Below, in pieces: positions 8,893 through 18,302 of a DNA stretch of 64,000 nt (position 1 is the first letter of the stretch; each line of letters opens with the position of its first letter). The notes beneath the pieces were generated by a model, which was given only the letters and a program-made list of their open reading frames with translations, did no database searches and was not told where the DNA came from. The translations under genes were made by a program, and so were the position numbers. Source of the stretch: CAVUXJ01 sp963814975 (GTDB lineage: Bacteria > Acidobacteriota > Vicinamibacteria > Vicinamibacterales > CAVVIG01); the NCBI GenBank assembly GCA_963814975.1, contig CAWFFB010000032.1:71795-135794 (forward strand), written 5' to 3'.

Positions 8893-9832
8893 ATGTCCAC
8901 TCTTTTGAAGCCGTACGCCAGCGTCAGCGGCCGGCGCCGCACCTCCAGCTCGTTCTACCTGGCCGACTGCATCGAGGTGTTCTCGCACCTGCCGGCGGCA
9001 AGCATCGACGTCATCGTCACGTCGCCGCCCTACAACCTCGGCATCCGCTACAACCGATACCAGGACACCTTGTCCCAGGCCGAGTACCTGAAGTGGACCG
9101 ACGAATGGGTGGCGGCGGCCGCCCGCGTCCTGCGGCCGAACGGCTCGTTGTTCCTGAACGTCGGCGCACGGCCCTCCGATCCGTGGACGCCGCTTGATGT
9201 GGCCCAGGCCGTGCGGTCGCGCCTCCGGCTGCAGAACATCATTCATTGGATCAAGTCGATCGCCATCGAGCGCGAGTCGGCTGGCGTCGGTGCCGGGTTT
9301 GACGCGCGACCTCGCCGTCGGCCACTACAAGCCGATCAACAGCGAGCGGTTCCTGAACGACTGCCAGGAATTCGTGTTTCACTTCACGCCGGAAGGCGCG
9401 ACCTCTCTCGATCGGCTCGCGCTGGGCGTGGCCTATCAGGACCAATCGAACGTCGGCCGCTGGCGAGCCGCCGCCGATGGACTGCGCTGCCGCGGCAACA
9501 CCTGGTTCATCCCCTACGAGACGATTCAGCGGCGCGATCGGGACCGCCCGCATCCGGCGACGTTTCCCTCACGGCTGCCCGAGCAATGCCTCAGGCTGCA
9601 CGGGGTGTCCCGCATCGAGACCGCGATGGATCCGTTCACGGGGCTCGGCAGCACCGCGGTCGCGTGCGCGCGCCTCGGCGTCAACTTCATCGGGTCGGAC
9701 ATCGACGAAACCTATCTGCAGGAAGCCGTGGAGCGCGTCCGCGCCGTCTCGACCGAGCGGCTACCCGCCCGGGCGGACCGCATGCGCAAGGTGTGGCCGA
9801 AGGCGCCCGCCGCAGTCAGGGCTGGGGGCTGA
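8893..9832 (+). CDS. DNA methyltransferase (beta-class, N4-cytosine or N6-adenine), frameshifted
   Basis: The first part carries motif IV as TSPPYNLG near residue 44, and after a +1 frame change near 9295-9305 the second frame continues with LTRDLAVGHYKP and ends with the SAM-binding motif DPFTGLGST. This order, catalytic motif before the SAM motif, marks the beta class; TSPPY favours N4-cytosine methylation. Together the two frames give a complete enzyme of about 313 residues, so a sequencing indel is more likely than decay. No restriction endonuclease gene is adjacent, which suggests a solitary methyltransferase. Confidence 0.8.
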
Positions 9833-9855
9833 AAGAGGGCGGTGCGAGCGCCTTT

Positions 9856-11158
9856 CTACGGCCGGGCCGTCGATACTGGCCGTGGCGGCGGCTTGAGCAC
9901 GTATTCGGTGCGATAGGTCAGGTTCGATGACCGCTGTTTCGGCACACGGACCTCGATTTTCCGCCGTCTGACCGTGGGGTCAGGGTTGCTCGAGTAGTAG
10001 CCGAGCACGTAGTAGTCGCTCGATTCCGCGTCGATCCGCTTCAGCGCCTTGTCGAAGTCGTTCTGGTTGACCACGGCGATGCCGCCGGTCTCCTCGGCCA
10101 GCACGCGCATCGTGTCCTGGGACTTCCGCACGTACTCGGCCCACTCCCGCGGATCCACTTCTTCGGCGATGTCTCCGCCGGCTACCAGGCCGCGCGGGTC
10201 GATCGTGTAGATCGTCGCGTTCGCGCGGTTCGCCGCGCGCGTGATTTCGCCCAGTTCCGAGGCGAGGTCGGCGTCGCTGAAGGTCTCGGATTGCCGCTGC
10301 GGATCGGTCATGACTGTCGGCGCGACCCCCGTCCTGGTTCCGCATTTGTTCCGCTCGATTCTGCAGGAACGGCGAATTCGGACCGCCTAACCCCAGCCGC
10401 GCGTTCTGGAAGGGATTGAAATCGTATCCTTCGCTGACCCACACGAGCGCCTTCCGGCGATCGTGCACCTTCTCGAGATTGTTGAGCGCATCGGCCATCG
10501 TCGAAAACGCGACGTGCGCGCGGTAGCGAAGCTCCGAAGGCCCTCCCGGTCCGGACGCCGTCTCGATGATCTCGCTCGGCTTCATCGCCGCGCCGGTCAT
10601 CTTCTTGATCGCGTCATCCATGCGCCTCTTGTCGTACGTCATGTCGATCGCGATCGACGAAGGGCCGCTCGAGACGATGCCGAACATGTCGCCGTCGTGG
10701 AGGAGCGTCTTCGAAATCCGCTGGAACAGATCGCGAACGCGCGGCGTGGCCTGGAACTGCAGGTGCATGTCGTCGACGAAGAAAAGGAATATGCGGCCCG
10801 ATGTGGCGTTCAGCCGGCGGATGGGCGGCAGAATGACTCCTTCGGGCGCCGGAAGGGGCGGTGCTTCGAGCACGTTGGTGACGCGGCCGCCGTGGCTCAT
10901 CGTCATCGACGCGATCTCCTGCTTCACGCCGTCCTCGTAGATCTCGAAGTCGTCCTTCTTCAGATCGGCGATGAAGCGCCCTTGTTCGTCCCTCGCGATG
11001 ACGTCCATCGTGACGGCGTCGATTTGCACGCGGAAGGTGGGCGGATCCTGTTGATTCGGTGCCGGCGGGCGAGCCGGTGCGGGCGCCTGAGCGGACAGGC
11101 CTGCGACCAATGCCGTCCACGCCACGGTGGAGCTGAACCCACGCACTTTCAAGTTCAT
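9856..11158 (-). CDS. VWFA-related protein of the Acidobacteria-type family, frameshifted
   Basis: The N-terminal frame begins with a signal peptide and then an FRVQIDAVTMDVIARDEQG region, followed by FIADLKKDDFEIYEDG, the hallmark of the VWFA-related family first defined in Acidobacteria (TIGR03436 as I recall it). The VWA fold begins at IFLFFVDDMHLQF, an imperfect MIDAS, and continues through ALVWVSEGYDF. Near 10315 the frame changes and the second frame completes the domain with ATIYTIDPRGL and GYYSSNPDPT. The exported protein is about 433 residues. The function of the family is unknown. The start has CATAAT 8 nt upstream. Confidence 0.82.
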
Positions 11159-11193
11159 GACGGAGAATTATGGCACGTTCCGGGCCGCCTGTC

Positions 11194-11887
11194 TTAACCT
11201 GCCGGCTCGTCTTTCCCAGGCGCCGTCGAGGCGGGACTTGACGAGCTTTCCTCGGATCCGGAGGACTGCCTTCTGCGCCGTCCGCCTCGACGCCGCCGAC
11301 GGCGCTGCTCGGTCTGGGGGGGCGTGACTCCAAGGAGGACAGCCTGGATCGGGGCGATTTCACGCCGCGTTTCTTGTGGATCGAAGGCTTCTCGGCGTTC
11401 GAAGGGCGGCAGGATCGGTCGAGAGATTCTAGAGGGTCGAGAGGTTCTAGAGGGTCGAGAGGTTCTAGAGACTTCAGAGGTTCGAGAGTTCCAGGGTCGG
11501 CGGTTCCTCACGCCGAACCTCTGGTACCTCCAGAACGTGCGGAGCCTCCGCAGGAGAAACGGGGCCGGATTCGTCGCGGTCGCTGGCCTGGCGCGCCTGC
11601 TTCGCAGCACGTTCCACCCGGCGACGCTCCCGCCAAGGCTCGACGTCGGGCGCCGCAATCGCCGCCTTGCGAAGCTGCTCCCAATCGAACGTCACGTCCG
11701 GATACTGGGCTTCGAGCGTGCGCCGCACAGATTCGTCGAAGGGTTCGCGGCCGACCGCGACACCAGGGGGAGTCCGGAACCAGTAAAGGACGCGGGGGCG
11801 CGCGGTCTTTCCACGCCGCGTCACGGCGTCGATCAGGTAGATGTGCTCGTACCCCCGTTTATCTCGGGAGACCCTGACGAACGCCAA
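11194..11887 (-). CDS. Hypothetical protein with an internal 18-bp tandem repeat and a broken frame
   Basis: The upstream frame gives a well-formed N-terminus (MAFVRVSRDKRGYEHIYLID) and about 137 residues rich in charged positions, ending at a TGA at 11474. That stop lies inside a run of 18-bp repeats (11405-11490). Past the repeats, the neighbouring frame continues with a protein-like tail ending in an RRRRRRGGRRRR stretch and a Ser/Pro/Glu-rich end. I infer one gene of about 230 codons disrupted by repeat change or an indel. It starts 3 nt after the stop of the upstream nuclease-like gene, so the two are co-transcribed. The function is unknown. Confidence 0.5.
11405..11490. repeat. 18-bp tandem repeat inside a coding region
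   Basis: Four imperfect copies of a unit like AGGTTCTAGAGGGTCGAG stand head to tail. Read on the minus strand in one frame they encode repeated SRTSRP; in the frame of the upstream gene they introduce a TGA. The words resemble those of the intergenic arrays in style but not in sequence. Confidence 0.7.
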
Positions 11888-11890
11888 TTC

Positions 11891-12469
11891 CTACCTTCTT
11901 TTTTGAGCGCGGCCTGGCTTTCTTGCCGCTTTCTTTGGAGTCGGGCGAGGTGCCGGCTTGGCGCTTCGGGTTACTCGTTTGCGGACCGGGGCCACCGGCT
12001 TGCGCCGGACTTTCGCCGCGGCTCGGACCTGCGGTACGGTCTCGCGGCTTCTCTGCACCAGCGTGAACCGCACCTCGTCGCCCACCATGTGGAAGCTCCA
12101 GATCTCGTTGGCATGTATCTGGTTGTCTTCGCACAACCGCCGTGCGACGTCGACCATGTTGGCGGGCACGTAAAGATGGAATGACGCGCGGAGCTTCGAG
12201 AAGGGCGCCCATTGCGCCAGCGCCTCAAGATGATTGACGGATTCGCCGGTCTCCACCTCCACGACAATCTGCAGCCGCCGGCCGCGTTCCTGCCCGAAGA
12301 GGGCGAGATCAGGATAGAGACTCGACCCTCCGCTGACAACGGGGACGTTCTGCTCGCTGCCAGGATTCATTCCGGCTTCGTAACGCCGGCGGAGCTTGCC
12401 GTGCAACAGGCGGATAATGCGGTCGTGCTCGAGCTGCTCGCGGACCGGGCGGACCAGAATCGGACTCAA
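11891..12469 (-). CDS. Possible PD-(D/E)xK nuclease-like protein with a histone-H1-like basic tail
   Basis: A 192-residue protein. Residues about 50-75 read SLYPDLALF followed by LQIVVEVETGE; a PD pair plus an EVE strand is reminiscent of PD-(D/E)xK nuclease folds, in which EVET variants occur. From about residue 150 to the end the sequence is a Lys/Arg/Pro/Ala-rich tail (KPAPRPTPKKAARKPGRAQKRR-like, quoted in part), typical of nonspecific nucleic-acid binding. It is translated directly before the other basic-tail protein at 11887. The fold assignment is inference from two short motifs. Confidence 0.5.
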   Translation of the reverse strand: MSPILVRPVREQLEHDRIIRLLHGKLRRRYEAGMNPGSEQNVPVVSGGSSLYPDLALFGQERGRRLQIVVEVETGESVNHLEALAQWAPFSKLRASFHLYVPANMVDVARRLCEDNQIHANEIWSFHMVGDEVRFTLVQRSRETVPQVRAAAKVRRKPVAPVRKRVTRSAKPAPRPTPKKAARKPGRAQKRR

Positions 12470-12494
12470 AAAGGGCCTCCACCCCTCCAGACAG

Positions 12495-12511
12495 GCTCAG
12501 GATCCCTGAGC
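12495..12511. promoter_or_regulatory. Perfect 7-bp inverted repeat between divergent genes
   Basis: GCTCAGG (12495-12501) and CCTGAGC (12505-12511) flank an ATC centre. The site lies 26 bp upstream of the nuclease-like gene and about 100 bp upstream of the divergent response regulator, so it could be an operator or an RNA hairpin in the minus-strand leader. Confidence 0.4.
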
Positions 12512-12613
12512 GGCGGCGGGGGCAACGACAAGTTCCTAGACGTAAGAAACCGCTAAGTGTAACATGGGATGGTCGCGGGGGCCGGTTTCAGGCTCGCCCG
12601 GGACAGGCATAAG

Positions 12614-13015
12614 GTGTCCACCCTAATAAACGAGCGCGAAGTTTCGACCATCCTGGTTGTCGACGACGACGAGGGGGTTACCCAGACCTTTGCCCGGATG
12701 CTGCGCCTGGAAGGCTACGACGTCCGCACCGCGATGAACGCCGAAACGGCGCTGCGCGAAGCGGACAGAAGCCACCCTGACGCCATCATCCTCGACCTGC
12801 GGATGCCCCTCGTCGACGGCCTCGGGTTCCTCCGGCGGCTGCGGGCGCGCGACGAACAGCGCGACACGCCCGTGGCCATCGTGACCGGCGACTACTTCCT
12901 GGACGATCAGGTCTCGGCCGAGCTCCGGGAGCTTGGCGCTGAGTTGAAATTCAAGCCGCTCTGGCTGGAAGATCTGGTCGGACTCGCCCGCCACCTCCTC
13001 CAGGTGACCCACTGA
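12614..13015 (+). CDS. Single-domain response regulator
   Basis: A CheY-like receiver with no output domain, about 133 residues from the GTG at 12614. All key positions are present: the acidic pair in ILVVDDDEG, the phosphoacceptor in IILDLRMP, the threonine in IVTGDYF and the lysine in KFKPL. An ATG at 12569 in the same frame would add 15 unconserved residues, so I prefer the GTG. The stop TGA overlaps the probable CTG start of hemE, which implies translational coupling. No partner histidine kinase is nearby. Confidence 0.82.
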   Translation: MSTLINEREVSTILVVDDDEGVTQTFARMLRLEGYDVRTAMNAETALREADRSHPDAIILDLRMPLVDGLGFLRRLRARDEQRDTPVAIVTGDYFLDDQVSAELRELGAELKFKPLWLEDLVGLARHLLQVTH

Positions 13016-14049
13016 CCCACGCCGGATCCCGATTTCTTCGAGCCTGCCGTCTGCAACCGGTCGACGCCACGCCCGTCTGGTTCATGCGTCAGGCCGGACG
13101 GTACATGAGCGAATATCGCGCGCTCCGCGAGCGCTATTCACTGCTCGACCTCTGCCGTACGCCCGATCTCGCCACGGAAGTCACGCTCCAGCCGGTCCGC
13201 CGAATCGACGTGGACGCCGCGATCCTCTTTTCCGATCTGCTGTTGCCGCTCGAGCCCATGGGCATCCACTTCGACTTCGTCAAGGGCGAAGGACCGGCGA
13301 TCGAGAATCCGATCCGGGGCGAGGAGGACATCAACCGCGTCCGGCGCTTCGAGCCGCGCGAAGCGCTCTCGCACGTGCTGGACGCCATCCGCCAGGTACA
13401 GCGCGAGCTTGCGGGGCGGGTACCGCTGATTGGCTTCGCCGGAGCGCCGTTCACGCTGGCGTCTTACGCGATCGAAGGCGGCCATTCGAGCAACTTCGCG
13501 CGCACCAAGGCGTTGATGTACGGCGTGCCGGCGGCCTGGCACCGCTTCTGCGAGCTGCTGGCCGACGTGGTCGCCGATTATCTCATCGCCCAGATCGAAG
13601 CCGGCGTGAATGCGGTTCAGTTGTTCGATTCGTGGGTCGGCGCGCTGAACGCGCGCGACTATCGGGAGTTCATCCTGCCGCACACGCGCCGCATCTTCGA
13701 ACGGCTTGCCGCTTTCGACGTGCCGACGATTCATTTCGGCGTAGGCACGGGCGCGATTCTCGCCGAACTGCGCGAGGCAGGCGGTGACGTGATCGGCGCC
13801 GACTGGCGCATGCCGCTCGACGACGCGTGGGAGCGCATCGGCTTCGATCGGGCGATTCAGGGCAACCTCGACCCCACGCTGCTGCTCGGCCCGATCGATC
13901 GCGCCCTCGCGGCGGCCGACGATGTGCTGGCGCGCGCCGGCGGCCGACCCGGGCACATCTTCAATCTCGGTCACGGCATCCTGCCCAGCACGCCGGTGGA
14001 GCACGTCCAGGCGCTCGCAAGATACGTGCATCGAAAGACTAGACGATAA
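13012..14049 (+). CDS. hemE: Uroporphyrinogen decarboxylase
   Basis: This enzyme converts uroporphyrinogen III to coproporphyrinogen III in heme synthesis. The conserved N-terminal RFLRACR and WFMRQAGRYM segments and the C-terminal NLGHGILPSTP are present. If read from the ATG at 13084 the protein lacks the invariant start region. The frame extends upstream without a stop to a CTG at 13012, giving MTHAGSRFLRACR and 345 residues, the normal length. That CTG overlaps the preceding TGA and has AGGTGA 4 nt upstream, so a rare CTG start is likely. It heads the hemE-hemH-hemY cluster. Confidence 0.93.
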   Translation: MTHAGSRFLRACRLQPVDATPVWFMRQAGRYMSEYRALRERYSLLDLCRTPDLATEVTLQPVRRIDVDAAILFSDLLLPLEPMGIHFDFVKGEGPAIENPIRGEEDINRVRRFEPREALSHVLDAIRQVQRELAGRVPLIGFAGAPFTLASYAIEGGHSSNFARTKALMYGVPAAWHRFCELLADVVADYLIAQIEAGVNAVQLFDSWVGALNARDYREFILPHTRRIFERLAAFDVPTIHFGVGTGAILAELREAGGDVIGADWRMPLDDAWERIGFDRAIQGNLDPTLLLGPIDRALAAADDVLARAGGRPGHIFNLGHGILPSTPVEHVQALARYVHRKTRR

Positions 14050-14054
14050 GGGTG

Positions 14055-14140
14055 CTTCGGTGCGTGGGGTGCCTTTGTGCTGGGGGGCTTCGGCGCACCC
14101 ACGCACCTGCGCACCTACGCCCCCTCGCACCTGCGCAGCT
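14055..14140. repeat. Intergenic GCACC word array between hemE and hemH
   Basis: The plus strand reads GGTGCTTCGGTGCGTGGGG on the left and repeated GCACC(C/T)ACGCACC words on the right (about 14093-14137). The two sides are complementary, so the spacer folds into a long G/C-rich hairpin between two genes of one pathway. It could attenuate hemH transcription. Confidence 0.65.
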
Positions 14141-14142
14141 TC

Positions 14143-14969
14143 ATGATGACGGGCGTTCTGTTGATGGCGCACGGCACGCCTTCGTCGATGGAGGAGATGC
14201 CTGAGTATCTGCGCCTCGTGCGCGGCGGACGGCCGCCTCCCCTGAGCTCGTGGCCGAGATGCCCCATAACTACGAGGCGATCGGCGGGCGCTCGCCGCTG
14301 ACGGATCTGACGATAGCGCAAGGCGACGCGCTCGCCGCCGGCTCGGCGACGGGGTTCCGGTCGCCGTCGGCATGCGCAACTGGACACCCTTCATCAAGGA
14401 CGCCGTCGCCGGGCTCGGCGCCCGGGGGTGACGCGCATCATCGGCATTCCGCTCGCGCCGCAGTTCTCGACGCTGAGCGTGTCAGAAGTACTTCGATGCC
14501 GCCGCGCAGGTGTTGCCTGCCGGCATCAGCCTCGACGCGGTTCGATTCCTTTCACGCCCACCCGTTGCTTCTGGACGCGTTCGCCGAGCGCGTTCGCGAC
14601 GCGGAGCCTGCCGCCGACGAGGACATCGTGTTCACGGCGCACAGCCTGCCGGCACGGGTTATTGAGGCAGGCGACCCATATCCGAACGAGGTCGCGGCCA
14701 CAGCCGCCGGCGTCGCCGCGCGAGCGGGCATCGCTGGCTACCACGTCGCCTATCAGAGCGCCGGCCGCACGCCCGAGCCGTGGATCGGCCCGGATCTGTG
14801 CGCGCTCATCGGCGAAGAGACGGCGCGGGGCGTCAGGCGGTTCCTCGTCGTTCCGATCGGCTTCGTCTGCGACCACACCGAGATCCTGTTCGACATCGAC
14901 GTCCAGGCGAAAGCAGCGGCGCAGGCCTCGGGCGCGACCCTGCGCCGCACGGAATCGCTGAACACGTAG
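14143..14969 (+). CDS. hemH: Ferrochelatase, frameshifted
   Basis: The N-terminus MTGVLLMAHGTPSSMEEMPEY is typical of ferrochelatase (coproporphyrin or protoporphyrin type), then the frame changes at about 14235, 14355, 14400 and 14480 while family segments continue in other frames: MPHNYEAIGG, IIGIPLAPQFSTLSV, IVFTAHSLPARV, YHVAYQSAGRTPEPWIGPDL and IGFVCDHTEILFDID. The last holds the histidine and acidic residues that handle the metal. Length and order of segments are complete, so I read it as one functional gene with indel errors. It inserts Fe(II) into the porphyrin ring. Confidence 0.85.
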
Positions 14970-15033
14970 CCGACATTCATTGCCGATGCTCGAGGATCTC
15001 GTCAGACAGAGGCTATGATTCCTGGACGGGATC

Positions 15034-15118
15034 AATCGGTGAGTTGGTGAGTTAGTGAATTGATGATTTGAGGCGTAGCTAATTCACGAATTCACCAAGT
15101 CACTGCGTCGCTGATTGT
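15034..15118. repeat. Intergenic word array upstream of hemY
   Basis: Copies of GTGAGTTGGTGAGTTAGTGAAT on the left (shown only as its words GTGAGTT and GTGAATT) oppose AATTCACGAATTCACC and AAGTCACTG on the right, which can pair as an imperfect hairpin that ends 2-3 nt before the hemY ATG at 15121. Confidence 0.65.
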
Positions 15119-15120
15119 AA

Positions 15121-16597
15121 ATGCGCACCCCTGAAGTCATCATCGTCGGCGGCGGCATCGCCGGCCTCGCGACCGCCTACGAGCTTCATCGGCTCGGCGT
15201 GCCGTTTCTCCTGCTGGAGAGCTCCTCGCGCGCCGGCGGCGTGATCCTGAGCGAGCAGATCGACGGCTACACCATCGACGGCGGGCCCGGACGCGCTCCT
15301 GATTCAGAAACCCGACGCGCATCAGGCTGTGCGAGGAGCTCGGCCTCGGCCGATCGGCTGGTGCCGACCAAGCCGCCGCGCGTCGCCTTCATTCAGCGCG
15401 GCGGGAAGCTTCATGCGCTGCCGGCCGCGTCGGTGCTCGGCATCCCGACGCGGGTCGGCCCCTTCATCCGCACGCGCCTGTTCTCGTGGCCGGGCAAAGC
15501 TGCGCATGGGCGCCGAGCTGTTCGTGCCCGCACGCCGCGATGAGGCCGACGAATCGATTGGCGCGTTCATGACGCGGCGCTTCGGCGCCGAGGCCACGAA
15601 CTACCTGGCCGAGCCGCTGCTCGCCGGCATTCATGCGGGCGACGTCGACCGGCTTTCCGTGCGGGCGCTCTTCCCGCGATTCGTCGAGGCAGAGCGTGCC
15701 CACGGCAGCCTGCTGCGCGCATTCCGCCTGCAGGCCGCCCGAGATGCGCCGGCGGCGGGGAAAGCCGGTCGATGGACGGAGCAAGGCGCGTTCCGCTCGC
15801 TGCCCGGCGGCCTGAGCGAGATGATCCGCGCGCTCGTCGCCGCACTGCCCGCCGCGTCCTTCGGCTGAACTCGCCGGTCGCACGCATCCTTGCCCACCCA
15901 TCGCCGGGCGCACGTCACCGGTCGGACTCGACACCCTTCCGGCTGCAGATCGTCGTCAGGCGAAACCTTCACGCGCACGCCGCTCGTCCTGGCGACGCCG
16001 GCGTACGTCGCCGGGCGTCTCTTGCGGGAAGTTGACGACGAGCTCGCGCGCTTGTGCGAGGGGGTTTCGTACGCCTCGAGCGCGACGATCGCGCTCGCGT
16101 TTCCGCCGCGCCGCCATTCGCGCATCCGCTGAACGGATCCGGCTTCGTGGTGCCGAGCAGCGAAGGGACGCGGAATCCTCGCCGCCTCATGGATGTCGTC
16201 GAAGTGGCCGAACCGGGCGCCGGAGGATCGCGTTCTGCTGCGCACGTTCGTCGGCGGCGCGCGCGACCCGAACGCGCTCGAGCAATCCGACGCGGCAGCT
16301 CGTATCGTTGTCGCGCAGGGCGCTCGGCTCGCTCCTGGGCATCCGGGCGAGCCGCTGCTGACGCGCGTGTACCGTTGGGAGCGCCAACGCGCAGCACGAG
16401 GTCGGCCACCTGGCGCGGATGGCCGCGATCGACCGCGCGCTGGCGCCGACCATCCAGGACTGTTCGTCACCGGCAGCGGCTTCCGCGGCATCGGGATCCC
16501 CGACTGCGTCGCCGACGGGCGTGCCACCGCCGGGCAGGTGGCCGCATGGCTGGCGACCTGCAGCGACAGTCTCGGTCCGCCGGTCTCTCTAGCCTGA
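15121..16597 (+). CDS. hemY: Protoporphyrinogen/coproporphyrinogen oxidase (HemY type), frameshifted
   Basis: The N-terminal IIVGGGIAGLATAYEL dinucleotide-binding motif and SSRAGGVI mark an FAD amine-oxidase-like enzyme; NYLAEPLLAGIHAGD and LFPRFVEAE are HemG/HemY-type signatures, and LFVTGSGFRGIGIPDC near the C-terminus is the FAD-contacting segment. These pieces lie in three frames, with changes near 15295, 15500, 15865, 16115, 16200 and 16400. The order and total length of about 490 codons fit the family. It follows hemE and hemH, completing late heme synthesis. Oxygen-dependent oxidation of the porphyrinogen is the expected reaction. Confidence 0.83.
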
Positions 16598-16614
16598 CTG
16601 AGGTTGCGCCGTAG

Positions 16615-17375
16615 ATGACGACCATGCTGACCCGCCTTGCGATGATCATCTTTTGCGGGTGGACACCCCTGGCGCTTCCGATTCTGGTCCATTCCAGGCG
16701 GCCCGTCCCGGCTGAGCAGGGGCTGCGGTCCGCGAGCGCTCGTTCTTCCGAGGCACACGATTCGCCCTCTGGTCCTGGTGCGCTCCAGGATTCGCGGTCG
16801 CCGGCCGCACTCCCTCCCGAGCTCATCAGGCTCCTTCAACAGATCAAGGCGGCGGATCACGAGCTGCTCGCCGTTTCCGAAGAGGACGGCCGCTTCCTGC
16901 GCCTCATGGTCGGCATCGAGCGGCGCGACCCGCGCGCTCGAGATCGGCGGCGCGAGCGGGTACAGCGCGATCTGGATCGGCCTGGGCCTGCGGGAGACCG
17001 GCGGGCGGCTGACGACGATCGAGTTCGACCCGGCGCGCGCGCGCTCGCGGCCGACAACGTCCGGCGGGCCGGCCTCTCCGACATCGTCACGGTCGTGCCC
17101 GGCGACGCGTTCAAGGAGATCCCGAAGCTCGACGGCGACTTCGATTTCGTGTTCGTCGACGCCTGGAAGCGCGACTACAAGCGCTTCTTCGATCTGGTCT
17201 TCCCCCGGCTCCGTCCGCGCGGGCTGTTCCTGGCGCACAACGTCGTCAACAAGACAGAGCGAGATGCGCGACTTCCTCGCGGCGATTCGCGACACATCCC
17301 GGCGTGATGACCACGATCGTGTCCCCGTCGGGCGAAGGGATGTCGGTCACCTTCAAGTTGGAAGGCAGCAGGTAG
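16615..17375 (+). CDS. O-methyltransferase (class I, SAM-dependent), frameshifted
   Basis: The first frame starts MTTMLTRLAMIIFCGW with a hydrophobic N-terminus that may be a signal or anchor. The frame changes near 16930; the next segment reads ALEIGGASGYSAIWI, the SAM-binding motif I, then TIEFDP and FDFVFVDAWKRDY, which carries the metal-binding acidic residues of the catechol-O-methyltransferase-like family. A second change near 17265 restores DFLAAIRD and a C-terminus ending at the TAG at 17373. The substrate is unknown. It sits 17 nt after hemY and 7 nt before the arginase gene, so it is probably in the same transcript. Confidence 0.75.
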
Positions 17376-17381
17376 AAGGAA

Positions 17382-18302
17382 ATGAAGCCCGTCCACATCA
17401 TCGGCGTCCCGCTGGACCTCGGCGGCGGCCGCCGCGGCGTCGACATGGGACCGTCCGCGTTGCGCATCGCCGGGCTCGGCGAGCAGCTCGCCGCGCTCGG
17501 CTACACACGGTCGTCGACAAGGGCGATCTGCCGACGCCGATCCCGGAAACGACACGGAAGACCGCGACGAGCGCAAGAAATACATCCGCGACATCGCCAA
17601 GGTCTGCCAGAAGCTGTACCAGACGGCGCTCGCGTCGCTCGACGAGGGCGCGATGCCGATCGTGCTCGGCGGCGACCACAGCCTCGCCGCCGGATCGGTT
17701 GCGCGCCGCGGCGGAATGGGCGCAGCGCAGACGAGCGCCCGCCGATCGGCCTGCTGTGGATCGACGCGCACGGCGACATGAACACGCCGGCGACCACGCT
17801 GAGCGGCAACGTGCACGGCATGCCGCTGGCGGCGCTGCTCGGCCAGGAGCCGGCGGAGCTCGCGCGGATCGGGGCGGCCGCGCCGAAGGTGCTGCCCGCC
17901 CACACCGTGCTTGTCGGCGTCCGCAACCTCGACGAGCGCGAAAAGATCGCGGTCCGCGATTCGGGCGTGCACGTCTTCACGATGAAGGACATCGACCGCC
18001 AGGGGATCGCGTCGATCGCCGAGCAGGCGGTCGACGCTCGCCGGCAGCGGCACCGCCGGCATCCACGTCTCGTTCGACATGGACGTCTGCGATCCGTCGA
18101 TCGCGCCGGGCGTCGGCACGCCGGTCAAGGGCGGGCTCGACTACCGCGAAGCGCACATGGTGATGGAGATCGTCGCGGATTCGGCCGGCTGCTCACCTCG
18201 CTCGACCTGGTCGAGGTGAACCCGACGCTCGACGTCCGGAACGCGACCGCGCAGCTCGGCACGGAGCTGGCGCTGTCGGCGCTAGGGATGAAGATTCTGT
18301 GA
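17382..18302 (+). CDS. rocF: Arginase-family ureohydrolase, frameshifted
   Basis: The N-terminus MKPVHIIGVPLDLGGGRRG matches arginase. The manganese-site motifs are all present though in different frames: VLGGDHSLA (about 17665), WIDAHGDMNTP (about 17758) and VSFDMDVCDPS (about 18070). Frame changes fall near 17512, 17700, 18045 and 18185. The GDMNTP and SGNVHGMPL segments favour arginase over agmatinase. It would hydrolyse arginine to ornithine and urea with two Mn ions. The end overlaps the convergent regulator gene. Confidence 0.85.
   Translation: MKPVHIIGVPLDLGGGRRGVDMGPSALRIAGLGEQLAALGYTRSSTRAICRRRSRKRHGRPRRAQEIHPRHRQGLPEAVPDGARVARRGRDADRARRRPQPRRRIGCAPRRNGRSADERPPIGLLWIDAHGDMNTPATTLSGNVHGMPLAALLGQEPAELARIGAAAPKVLPAHTVLVGVRNLDEREKIAVRDSGVHVFTMKDIDRQGIASIAEQAVDARRQRHRRHPRLVRHGRLRSVDRAGRRHAGQGRARLPRSAHGDGDRRGFGRLLTSLDLVEVNPTLDVRNATAQLGTELALSALGMKIL

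Noticed and set aside
15631..17295. 554-codon open frame on the minus strand across hemY and the O-methyltransferase
   Set aside because: The plus strand carries clear family motifs in order through the region; the long minus frame follows from high GC and lack of stop codons.
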